Origin: Candidatus Woesearchaeota archaeon
GTDB taxonomy: Archaea > Nanobdellota > Nanobdellia > Woesearchaeales > GW2011-AR9
Assembly: GCA_016213985.1 (NCBI GenBank)
Contig: JACRPJ010000093.1
Location: forward strand, 1-7,520
Length of the DNA stretch: 7,520 nt
Direction of reading: 5' to 3'
A program made the position numbers and the translations under genes. A model generated the notes under the pieces. It saw nothing but the letters and a program-made list of their open reading frames with translations, searched no databases and was not told where the DNA came from. This document shows positions 1 to 5,587 of this stretch, piece after piece (position 1 is the first letter of the stretch; every line of letters begins with the position of its first letter).

Positions 1-723
1 AATCTCATCAATAAATATAACCCCCATATGCGCTTTATGGATCATTCCTGCCACTACTCTTAGATTAGCTGGAGTGCCTAAGCCGCCACTTTGAAACGGA
101 TCGTGAAGCACATCGCCGAGTAGTGCGCCAGCATGACTTCCCGTAGCATCATAAAATGGAGCCTGCTTCTTTCCAAAATTATCCACGATTAACTTTGGAG
201 TAATGTCCTGGGGAGCTTTGAACATTCTTTGTCCCATGCTCATCATGATGGCAAAAGCCGCCAGGAACAGCATTCCTCCCAAGAAAAAAGCAGTGAACAT
301 TAAATCTGACTGGTAATGATAACGCACCCACCACGGAGCGATAAAAGTTACTATTGCTACCAAGAACAGTAGAAAATTGTTGCTCTTCATTCCCCGAGTG
401 GATTCCAGCAAGTAACGCTTAACTTCCTCTCGGCCTTCTCCAGCTTTAAACTCTTTGATCAGAGGATTATTCTCATCATTAGGATTGTGGTAAGAAACCA
501 GATCCTTTAGCTCCGAATTGGGCAATAGCTCGGCCAGAGCTAATCCCAACATGCTTTTTCCCGTCCCCGGATCTCCAATTAATAAGACATGCCTCCTCTG
601 TAAAGCCGCTTTCCGGATCATATTTACGGCTTCTTCCTGACCGATGACTTGGTCAATAATCTTGTCGGGGACTCTGATTTCTTTAGTAGATTTCATTTGA
701 CTTTGTTTTGGATAAGGTAACAT
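1..723 (-). CDS. lonB: Archaeal Lon protease LonB, N-terminal part (cut by the left edge)
   Basis: ATP-dependent, membrane-anchored archaeal Lon protease that degrades misfolded and regulatory proteins at the inner face of the membrane. The 241 visible codons cover the N-terminal part of the AAA+ module. Walker A GDPGTGKS is at residues 50-57. Two hydrophobic segments at about 116-134 and 141-163 sit between Walker A and Walker B, an insertion typical of LonB and absent from bacterial LonA. The conserved block GALLGDVLHDPFQSGGLGTP spans about 199-218, and Walker B VIFIDEI reaches the edge at 235-241. The rest of the ATPase and the Ser-Lys protease domain lie outside. The ATG at 721-723 was chosen because GGTG of a Shine-Dalgarno-like sequence lies nine bases upstream; an in-frame ATG at 694-696 is the alternative. 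A TATA box at 762-770 suggests its own promoter. Family assignment is very secure. Confidence 0.96.
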   Translation of the reverse strand, partial: MLPYPKQSQMKSTKEIRVPDKIIDQVIGQEEAVNMIRKAALQRRHVLLIGDPGTGKSMLGLALAELLPNSELKDLVSYHNPNDENNPLIKEFKAGEGREEVKRYLLESTRGMKSNNFLLFLVAIVTFIAPWWVRYHYQSDLMFTAFFLGGMLFLAAFAIMMSMGQRMFKAPQDITPKLIVDNFGKKQAPFYDATGSHAGALLGDVLHDPFQSGGLGTPANLRVVAGMIHKAHMGVIFIDEI

Positions 724-761
724 GTTGAAAACCACCAGTAAAAAATGATGGAATTCCGTGC

Positions 762-770
762 GTTTAAAAA
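762..770 (-). promoter_or_regulatory. Probable TATA box of lonB
   Basis: On the minus strand an AT-only TTTTTAAA-type box lies in the 67-base gap between the fusion gene and lonB. Its centre near 766 predicts transcription start near 740, giving a leader of about 17 bases that includes a GGTG ribosome-binding motif. The run of five T in the same place could also help terminate the upstream operon. Inferred from sequence and spacing only. Confidence 0.5.
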
Positions 771-790
771 GGTTGCGGAAGAATAGCCGG

Positions 791-2911
791 CTACGGTTTA
801 TTTTCTAATTTTGCATTTTTGACCACCAATCTGGCTACGTTCCTGCTCTCTTCAAAAACTTCTGCTTTTTTTATTACTAATTTCTTTTTAAACAATGGAC
901 AATCTAATACCAATGATTCTGTTTCTCCCCCCTCTCCAGCAATATTAATCCCTAATCTGTCTTTCAATTTCTTCAATGTTTCTACATCTTCTTTGGTGAT
1001 TACCTTATTTAACCAGGATTTATCCAGTCCTTCTGCCGCTACTCCGGTAAATATGAACTTAAATCCATTTGACAGTAATTCCTGCATCTCCTGCTCCTGA
1101 GGTTTATGCCAGAGGGGAGAAAATATTTTCAATCCCAGCCGGTCACATACTTTTTCGATCCGATCCCTTTGATAAGTAGAGAATAAGGCCCCAGCTACTA
1201 CTCCATTGATGTGATACTTTTCCTTAGCCTCTCTTAGAGCCCATTCTAAATCCCGCAATTCTACTTCTTTTTCTCCTTTAGTGTGATGCATCACCAATGG
1301 AAGTCCCATCGCTTTGGCTTGCAACTGCGCTAAGTCAATTGTGGGAGTATGAAACATATAGGAATCTTTATTCTCTGATTTTACCGTGATTAAGCAGCTT
1401 AATTCGTAATTTTGCCGCTGCATAATTAAAGCGGCATAAGTAGAATCCTTTCCTGAAGAAAACAATACCCCTAGCTTCAAGTTCGGGGAGGGATAAAGAG
1501 TTTGAAGATAAGCAGAACGGGAGAAAAATTTATTCCTCTTAGCTAATTTGTCGAGAGCCCAATCTATTCGAGAGCCATATTGAGCTGCTACTTTCTTTCG
1601 GAAAGCGATTTCTTTGGAAATTCCACTCTCCAGAGCAATCTCCCGCAGAATCAATTTATTATATTCTTTAGTCAATTTATACTTCTGCGGAATTTTTAGG
1701 GCATATTGTACCAGACTCTTATCTAAGAACGGCAGACGCAACTCTAAATTATTAGCCATAGTTATGACATCATCACGGTACAAATCTCGCTCGTAGAGTT
1801 TGATTAATCCGGAAATGCATTCTTGGTTAATGTTAGATGAATACTTATGTCGCTCATAACCTGCAAATATTTCTTCGCTCCCTAAACCAGAAAAAATTAC
1901 TTTACATCCATCTTTCTTTGCTTTCTCGCAGGCGAGATAAAGAGTCAAAGCTATTGACACTTTTACTACATTAGTATCTTCAATTAGAGAGACAACTTCG
2001 GGAAGATAGGTGGCTAGTTCATTTAACTTAACTTTTCTAATCATTAATTTTAATCCTAATTCCCTAGAAGCTTTCTGGGCATACATTAGGTCGCTGGGAA
2101 CAATTTCTTTATTGTCCAAAACTGCTAGATAACAATTAAACTTGCAACTTTTCTGTGCTAATATCCTAGCGATAAAAGCAGAATCAATTCCTCCCGAGAA
2201 GAGCACGCCGAACCTCCTCTCCGGGATTCTTTTAACAATAGCCTGATTTAATAACCCCGCTAATTTTTTCTTGATTTCTTCTTTACTTCCTTGATGTTCA
2301 GGCAGATAGGTAAAAAAACGCCTACGTGCAAAAGAGAACTTATTTTGGGTAATGGTGTATATCAAAGTTTGCCGGGGATTTAACTCTTCAACGTTCTGAT
2401 AACCCAGCCGTTCCAGTACTTTTTTTTCTGAGGCGAAAGCAAAGCCTTTATTCCCAACGTACCAGACAGGCTTAACCCCTAGAAGATCTCTTGCTAAGTA
2501 AACCCTCCCTTCTCTCCAATATGCAAAAGCATACACTCCGTCCAGCTCTTCTAATCTTGAATCGGCCACTCCAAATTTATCCAGAAATTGTAGAAGTAAT
2601 TCCACATCGTTATTAACTTTAAAATCATATTTTTTAGCTAGATCTTTCCAGTTATAAATTTCGCAGTTAGCTACTAAAAGCCCCTTTCTCCTCAATGGTT
2701 GGGAAACAAACCCTACTATGGAATGCAAAGTGTGCCCTAATAAGTTGCTATCCCCAAAAACAGAAAATTCTCCCAGCCTCTTCTTATATTCGCTTCTGCA
2801 TTCAGAGGAAATTCCAAATCCATCTTTACCCCTATTTCTTAACAAGGAGAGAGCTAGCTTAATCTTTTTATTTGCTTTTTTATCTTGAAAGATACCAATT
2901 ATTCCGCACAC
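791..2911 (-). CDS. AsnB-like glutamine amidotransferase/synthetase fused to Dph6-like diphthine-ammonia ligase
   Basis: A 706-residue three-domain protein. Residues 1-190 are a class II glutaminase: Cys2 follows the initiator, with NCEIYN at 82-87, Asp102, and RDLLGVKPVW at 141-150. Residues about 215-450 are an asparagine-synthetase ATP-pyrophosphatase: SGGIDS at 239-244, SGLGSEE at 341-347, then a downstream LRLPFLD block. Residues about 478-706 match Dph6 (COG2102): a second PP-loop SSGKDS at 485-490, the YQRDRIEKVCDRLGL and PLW region, and GEGGETES at 659-666. Dph6 performs the last, ATP- and ammonia-dependent amidation of diphthine to diphthamide on elongation factor 2. The Arg expected in the glutamine pocket (GHTR) is Leu62 and the Gly of NGEIYN is Cys83. 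The start is GTG, fixed by the need for Cys at position 2. The gene follows the GTPase gene by four bases, with its Shine-Dalgarno inside that gene's end. Function of the fused pair is inferred. Confidence 0.9.
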   Translation of the reverse strand: MCGIIGIFQDKKANKKIKLALSLLRNRGKDGFGISSECRSEYKKRLGEFSVFGDSNLLGHTLHSIVGFVSQPLRRKGLLVANCEIYNWKDLAKKYDFKVNNDVELLLQFLDKFGVADSRLEELDGVYAFAYWREGRVYLARDLLGVKPVWYVGNKGFAFASEKKVLERLGYQNVEELNPRQTLIYTITQNKFSFARRRFFTYLPEHQGSKEEIKKKLAGLLNQAIVKRIPERRFGVLFSGGIDSAFIARILAQKSCKFNCYLAVLDNKEIVPSDLMYAQKASRELGLKLMIRKVKLNELATYLPEVVSLIEDTNVVKVSIALTLYLACEKAKKDGCKVIFSGLGSEEIFAGYERHKYSSNINQECISGLIKLYERDLYRDDVITMANNLELRLPFLDKSLVQYALKIPQKYKLTKEYNKLILREIALESGISKEIAFRKKVAAQYGSRIDWALDKLAKRNKFFSRSAYLQTLYPSPNLKLGVLFSSGKDSTYAALIMQRQNYELSCLITVKSENKDSYMFHTPTIDLAQLQAKAMGLPLVMHHTKGEKEVELRDLEWALREAKEKYHINGVVAGALFSTYQRDRIEKVCDRLGLKIFSPLWHKPQEQEMQELLSNGFKFIFTGVAAEGLDKSWLNKVITKEDVETLKKLKDRLGINIAGEGGETESLVLDCPLFKKKLVIKKAEVFEESRNVARLVVKNAKLENKP

Positions 2912-2915
2912 CTTA

Positions 2916-4013
2916 TTACCTCACATGCAACTCCAAAACATCTCCATCTTTAAGAATATGATTTAGCATTAATTTCTGGCCGGGAAATTTAGTTGAGGTT
3001 CCCCACACCCGGGCGAATTTAAATTTATCCGCCATAGCACGATGTATTTTATTACAAACATCCTTGATGGTAGAATTATAGGGTAATATCAGGGGCTCGT
3101 TCAGGTCTGCTTCCTGGCGTGGTTCTTTCATATATACCCGAATAAAATTTAACTTTTTGAATATCAACTCTTTCAGCGCTTCTACGTTAAGGTCCTGCTC
3201 GGCGGAAATAGCAATATCCACATTTAATTCCTTCTTGATTCTTTCCACTTTATCTGCAGTGACTAAGTCGGTCTTGCTTAGACAGGTTATAGCGGGAAGA
3301 TATTTTTTGTTTCCTTCAATACTATCAATAAAATCATCTGCATCGATAACACTTCGTATTAATATTTGGGCATTATTTATTCTGAACTCACGCAACATTT
3401 GTGCCAAAGCATCATTACTTAATTCCAAGTTCACCGTTTTGCCTATTTGTATTCCTCCTCTGGCGGTCTTTTTGACATATACCTCTGGACGGGGTTTGTT
3501 GATACGAATGGCTGCTTCCCACACTTCTCTAAGAAGAGCAGGATGATGCTCTGGATGATTAATATCCACAATTATAACTACCAAATCAGCCGTCCTTATT
3601 ACTGCCAAGACCTCTCTTCCCCTTCCCTTTCCCGACGCTGCTCCAGTAACCACTCCCGGAACATCTAAAATTTGGATTTTTGCCTGGCGGTACTCCATAA
3701 TTCCCGGGATTACCGAAAGAGTGGTAAAGTCGTAAGGAGCTACTTCTGAACTAGCCCCCGTAAGCTTATTCAAAATAGTAGACTTACCTGCGGAAGGAAA
3801 ACCTAGTAGCAGTACTGTAGCATCCCCTGCTCTACGTATGTTATACCCATAATCAGATCTTCCCGTCTTTCCCTTAATTCGGGCCTGCTGTTTCTCTCGG
3901 AGCACCGCTATCTTGGCCTTAACTAAGCCTATATGTCCCTGAGTAGCTTTGTTATACTTAGTCTTAGACAACTCGGTTTCTAATTCCTTAATCTTGCTCT
4001 CGTAATCGACCAT
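2916..4013 (-). CDS. DRG/Obg-family GTPase with TGS domain
   Basis: A 365-residue archaeal homologue of the developmentally regulated GTP-binding proteins (DRG/Rbg), cytosolic GTPases that associate with translating ribosomes. A basic, helical N-terminal region (1-60) precedes G1 GFPSAGKST at 71-79. Switch I YDFTTLSVIPG spans about 94-104, and G3 DVPG is at 117-120. The DRG-specific insertion follows. G4 reads SKTD at 246-249 where NKxD is expected, and the G5-like ISAEQ comes shortly after. The C-terminal TGS domain, about 290-365, ends GDVLELHVR. Length and domain order fit the DRG family. No Shine-Dalgarno is visible before the ATG at 4011-4013. A TATA-like box about 26 bases upstream predicts a transcript that starts at or next to the ATG, so it may be leaderless. 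It is first in an operon with the AsnB-Dph6 fusion gene. Confidence 0.95.
   Translation of the reverse strand: MVDYESKIKELETELSKTKYNKATQGHIGLVKAKIAVLREKQQARIKGKTGRSDYGYNIRRAGDATVLLLGFPSAGKSTILNKLTGASSEVAPYDFTTLSVIPGIMEYRQAKIQILDVPGVVTGAASGKGRGREVLAVIRTADLVVIIVDINHPEHHPALLREVWEAAIRINKPRPEVYVKKTARGGIQIGKTVNLELSNDALAQMLREFRINNAQILIRSVIDADDFIDSIEGNKKYLPAITCLSKTDLVTADKVERIKKELNVDIAISAEQDLNVEALKELIFKKLNFIRVYMKEPRQEADLNEPLILPYNSTIKDVCNKIHRAMADKFKFARVWGTSTKFPGQKLMLNHILKDGDVLELHVR
2918..2922 (-). promoter_or_regulatory. Shine-Dalgarno GAGGT deciding the GTG start of the fusion gene
   Basis: GAGGT on the minus strand overlaps the last Arg codon and TAA stop of the GTPase gene and lies six bases before the GTG at 2909-2911. 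It supports the GTG start and suggests translational coupling of the two genes. Confidence 0.65.
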
Positions 4014-4033
4014 TATCTAGAAATTACTGTAGA

Positions 4034-4044
4034 GATTTTTAATT
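4034..4044 (-). promoter_or_regulatory. Probable TATA box of the GTPase operon
   Basis: Minus-strand AATTAAAAATC, preceded by a purine-rich stretch that could be a BRE, is centred near 4039. This is about 26 bases from the GTPase ATG, so the predicted transcription start coincides with the start codon. That agrees with the absence of a Shine-Dalgarno there. Confidence 0.5.
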
Positions 4045-4076
4045 ATTTCTGATTTTGGAGAGGCGCAACCATGAAT

Positions 4077-4085
4077 TAACGCTCA
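4077..4085. repeat. Left copy of a 9-bp direct repeat (probable target-site duplication)
   Basis: TAACGCTCA here is identical to 4219-4227. The copies abut the outer GG ends of the inverted-repeat element between them, as expected of target duplication on insertion. Confidence 0.6.
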
Positions 4086-4218
4086 GGCTCTGTCCCGAGA
4101 CCCTGCCAGATAGTCCTGCCTGAGCCAAGCTTTGCTAGCAAGAAGGTAAGCTACGCTCTTGTCGGTTATGCTACGAGAGAGCGGCGAAGGCAGGGGCGGG
4201 TCTGATTGGGACAGAACC
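4086..4218. mobile_element. MITE-like 133-bp element with imperfect terminal inverted repeats
   Basis: The left end GGCTCTGTCCC (4086-4096) and the complement of the right end, GGTTCTGTCCC (4208-4218), differ at one of 11 positions. Complementarity continues inward as AGACC and CTGCC blocks, with a few extra bases on the right side, so the ends pair over about 4086-4107 with 4189-4218. Both sides are bordered by the 9-bp repeat TAACGCTCA. An internal hairpin pairs CGCTCT (4154-4159) with AGAGCG (4178-4183). The element is visibly GC-richer than its flanks and has no convincing reading frame, so it would depend on a transposase elsewhere. The GGnTCTGT ends resemble those of some insertion sequences, but I cannot name a family. 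It sits in a divergent promoter region. The alternative, a structured RNA, is less likely because of the flanking direct repeat. Confidence 0.65.
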
Positions 4219-4227
4219 TAACGCTCA
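4219..4227. repeat. Right copy of the 9-bp direct repeat (probable target-site duplication)
   Basis: TAACGCTCA, identical to 4077-4085, directly follows the right inverted end of the MITE-like element. Confidence 0.6.
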
Positions 4228-4231
4228 GTAA

Positions 4232-4240
4232 TTTTTATAA
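4232..4240 (+). promoter_or_regulatory. TATA box facing the MscS-like gene
   Basis: TTTTTATAA is the strongest plus-strand TATA match in this gap. It is centred only about ten bases before the ATG at 4246, so the predicted transcription start (about 4260-4264) falls inside the annotated reading frame. This conflicts with the ATG and favours a later start such as GTG at 4264. Confidence 0.5.
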
Positions 4241-4245
4241 ACTCT

Positions 4246-4776
4246 ATGGAGATATCTCCTCTCGTGGTCAGTTTGAATGTAAACTACTTAGAACCATACT
4301 TTTATAATGGAGTGGTAGCCATAGTAATACTCCTCGGGGGATTAGTACTAGGAATAATAGCTAAGAAGCTTCTGTACCGCTCGCTTAAAGAATTGGGAAC
4401 TAACTGGATAGCTACTAAAGTAGGCATGAGCTTGAACTTAGAATCAGCTCTGAGCTCATTGCTGTCATATCTAATATACTTTGTAACTATCATACTCTTC
4501 TTGGACCAATTGGGAATAAGATCAATTGTGGTTTATATCATTGTGGGAGTCGTATTAATGCTGATAATCCTTTCCTTTATGGTAGGAATTAAGGATGTTC
4601 TTCCTAATTTATATGGGGGAGTTATACTAAAAAAAGCAGGAAAAATAAAAGAAGGTAGGAATGTGATCGTTCAAGAGGTATCTGGTAGAGTAGAAAAAAT
4701 AGGCTTTTTAGAAACTAAAATAAAAACCAAACAGGGGGATATATTACACGTGCCCAATTCTCTGTTTTCTAAATAA
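4246..4776 (+). CDS. Short MscS-like mechanosensitive channel protein
   Basis: A 176-residue membrane protein resembling the core of small-conductance mechanosensitive channels, which release solutes on hypo-osmotic shock. Hydrophobic segments lie at about 22-44, 67-89 and 93-114; the last runs into the pore-helix-like stretch ending GIKDVLPNLYGGVIL. Residues about 129-173 match the MscS beta domain: KIKEGRNVIV, then SGRVEKIG, then TKIKTKQGDILHVPNSLF, corresponding to the family pattern of a Gly-Asp entry, a G-V-I core and the terminal PNS motif. The protein stops three residues after this motif block, so the C-terminal alpha/beta cage of about 100 residues seen in E. coli MscS is missing. 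The stop is one base from the stop of the convergent prefoldin gene. The ATG is provisional, since GTG at 4264 fits the TATA position better. MscS-family membership is fairly sure; channel activity is inferred. Confidence 0.8.
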   Translation: MEISPLVVSLNVNYLEPYFYNGVVAIVILLGGLVLGIIAKKLLYRSLKELGTNWIATKVGMSLNLESALSSLLSYLIYFVTIILFLDQLGIRSIVVYIIVGVVLMLIILSFMVGIKDVLPNLYGGVILKKAGKIKEGRNVIVQEVSGRVEKIGFLETKIKTKQGDILHVPNSLFSK

Positions 4777-4777
4777 C

Positions 4778-5119
4778 CTACTTGCTTCTCTTCTCGGTTT
4801 TCTTTTCCTGTTGGAGCTCTTTCATCACTTCTAGTTGGAGCTCCTCAAAACCCTGCTGAAGTTTATCTTCTTGCTGAGTAAAATTTTTAAGACGAATTTC
4901 AGCAATCTCTTTCTGCTGCTCCAACTCTTTGACCAAATCAGGCTTAGAGATAGCTAACATGACTTTACCTACTATCTTGTAGGCTTTATCGGTGGTTTTA
5001 AGACTAGCCAGAGCTGAATCCACTTCCACTATTTGATTTTGGAGCTGCTGCTTCTGTAAAGAAATATTTTGTAAGTTCTGTTGCAACAGTTGTAGCTGAT
5101 TAAGTTTTGAAGAAGCCAT
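4778..5119 (-). CDS. pfdB: Prefoldin subunit beta
   Basis: Beta subunit of the archaeal hexameric prefoldin (two alpha, four beta), a jellyfish-shaped holdase that captures unfolded chains and passes them to the thermosome. The 113-residue protein shows a Gln-rich N-terminal coiled-coil helix (about 5-42), a central region KAYKIVGKVMLAISK (about 45-59) forming the beta hairpins, and a C-terminal coiled coil (about 61-105) with a lysine-rich tail. This is the usual beta-subunit length and layout. The ATG at 5117-5119 was chosen over a GTG six bases upstream because GGAG ends five bases before it and because the family does not need the extra two residues. That GGAG overlaps the rpoP stop codon, so the two genes are probably translationally coupled. 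Last gene of the tRNA-eL43-rpoP-pfdB unit. Confidence 0.93.
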   Translation of the reverse strand: MASSKLNQLQLLQQNLQNISLQKQQLQNQIVEVDSALASLKTTDKAYKIVGKVMLAISKPDLVKELEQQKEIAEIRLKNFTQQEDKLQQGFEELQLEVMKELQQEKKTEKRSK

Positions 5120-5127
5120 TCTCACTC

Positions 5128-5259
5128 CTATTTAGCTTTCACTTTAACTACGGTTCGGCGATCTTTGTACAACACTTTCCCACCGCAGTAAGGACATCTT
5201 ATCTTAGCGATATATTCATCTTCTACCTTCTTTCCGCATTCAAAACACACATAATACAT
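5128..5259 (-). CDS. rpoP: DNA-directed RNA polymerase subunit P (Rpb12-like)
   Basis: Small zinc-ribbon subunit of archaeal RNA polymerase, the counterpart of eukaryotic Rpb12, located near the Rpo3 assembly platform. The 43 residues start MYYVCFECGK, carry zinc-binding pairs Cys5/Cys8 and Cys22/Cys25 (CFEC and CPYC), and end with a basic RRTVVKVKAK tail. Length and spacing are typical of the family. An in-frame start at 5319 would add 20 residues, but these lie inside the eL43 gene in another frame and are not part of RpoP. The ATG at 5257-5259 has AGGTG six bases upstream and starts one base after the eL43 stop. Neighbouring eL43 and pfdB are the usual archaeal context. Confidence 0.93.
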   Translation of the reverse strand: MYYVCFECGKKVEDEYIAKIRCPYCGGKVLYKDRRTVVKVKAK

Positions 5260-5260
5260 T

Positions 5261-5488
5261 TTAGGCACCTTTAGTTGCACTGGTCTCGGTTTTAGTGATA
5301 GTATATGCTCGAGCCGCAAACTTTACATTGCACTTCTTACAGCACCAGATTCCCATGGCTACTCTCTTAACCCTCTCTTTATTGCAATAGGGACACCTAT
5401 ACTTAGTTCTCTGTAAGGATTCAATCAGAGCAAACTTTGCTTTTGGTTTTCTCCCATACCGAGCGCCAAACCGTTTAACCGATGACAT
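5261..5488 (-). CDS. rpl37ae: Large-subunit ribosomal protein eL43 (L37Ae)
   Basis: Zinc-ribbon protein of the archaeal/eukaryotic large ribosomal subunit that binds 23S rRNA. The 75 residues begin with the conserved basic stretch VKRFGARYGRK and contain CPYC at 32-35. The block VKRVAMGIW at about 40-48 is followed by CKKC at 50-53, completing the zinc site. The usual FAGGAY motif reads FAARAY here, a minor deviation. The ATG at 5486-5488 has GAGGT five bases upstream. The gene begins 26 bases after the 3' end of tRNA-Pro with no room for a promoter between, so it is probably cotranscribed with the tRNA, followed by rpoP one base downstream. Confidence 0.95.
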   Translation of the reverse strand: MSSVKRFGARYGRKPKAKFALIESLQRTKYRCPYCNKERVKRVAMGIWCCKKCNVKFAARAYTITKTETSATKGA

Positions 5489-5528
5489 TCCTAACCTCGC
5501 TTGGTAATTATGAGTGGGGCTGCCCGGA

Positions 5529-5553
5529 CTTTCGTAGGTAGGTTTTGCTGCCT
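5529..5553 (-). other. Non-canonical 25-nt tRNA intron in the T loop (position 59/60)
   Basis: TTCG of the T loop (5556-5559) can pair with CGAA near the intron's 3' end, giving a four-base central helix. The next three bases, AAA on the 5' side and AGT on the 3' side, serve as bulges. Cutting each after its second base releases exactly 25 nt and restores TTCGAAT. The T stem is the outer helix. The inner helix is weak, at most GG or AGG with a CC(T) partner, so the motif is relaxed. Confidence 0.82.
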
Positions 5554-5574
5554 TTCGAACCGGGGTTCAGCGGT

Positions 5575-5587
5575 TTCTTGATTTCTA
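5575..5587 (-). other. Canonical-position 13-nt tRNA intron (37/38)
   Basis: A bulge-helix-bulge fold is visible. The outer helix is the anticodon stem. The central helix pairs TTTG (positions 32-35) with CAAG of the intron, including one T-G wobble. The bulges are GGT and AAA. Cuts after the second base of each bulge remove 13 nt between positions 37 and 38. The inner part is only an A-T pair closing a GAAA tetraloop, so this is close to the minimum size for such an intron. Confidence 0.85.

Noticed and set aside
784..793. Palindrome TAGCCGGCTA over the stop codon of the fusion gene as a terminator hairpin
   Set aside because: It has no loop and the following T-run is about a dozen bases away. 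A 10-bp perfect palindrome alone is weak evidence, and archaeal termination does not usually need a hairpin.
819..1100. Plus-strand frame of 93 codons opposite the Dph6-like domain
   Set aside because: It is antisense to a strongly conserved coding region and its product resembles no family; a shadow frame. The same applies to plus-strand frames at 1614-1796, 3157-3546 and 3447-3668, and to the minus-strand frame 4302-4493 opposite the MscS-like gene.
4086..4218. Structured non-coding RNA or riboswitch reading of the inverted-repeat segment
   Set aside because: The perfect 9-bp direct repeat exactly at both outer ends is better explained by insertion. No known RNA consensus was recognised. 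Not fully excluded.
5120..5125. GTG at 5123-5125 as the pfdB start
   Set aside because: It overlaps the GGAG motif that serves the ATG at 5117-5119, and would leave no ribosome-binding site of its own.
5260..5319. Upstream in-frame extension of rpoP by 20 residues
   Set aside because: The extension overlaps the eL43 gene in another frame and has no family match. The ATG at 5257-5259 has a good Shine-Dalgarno and gives the standard RpoP length.
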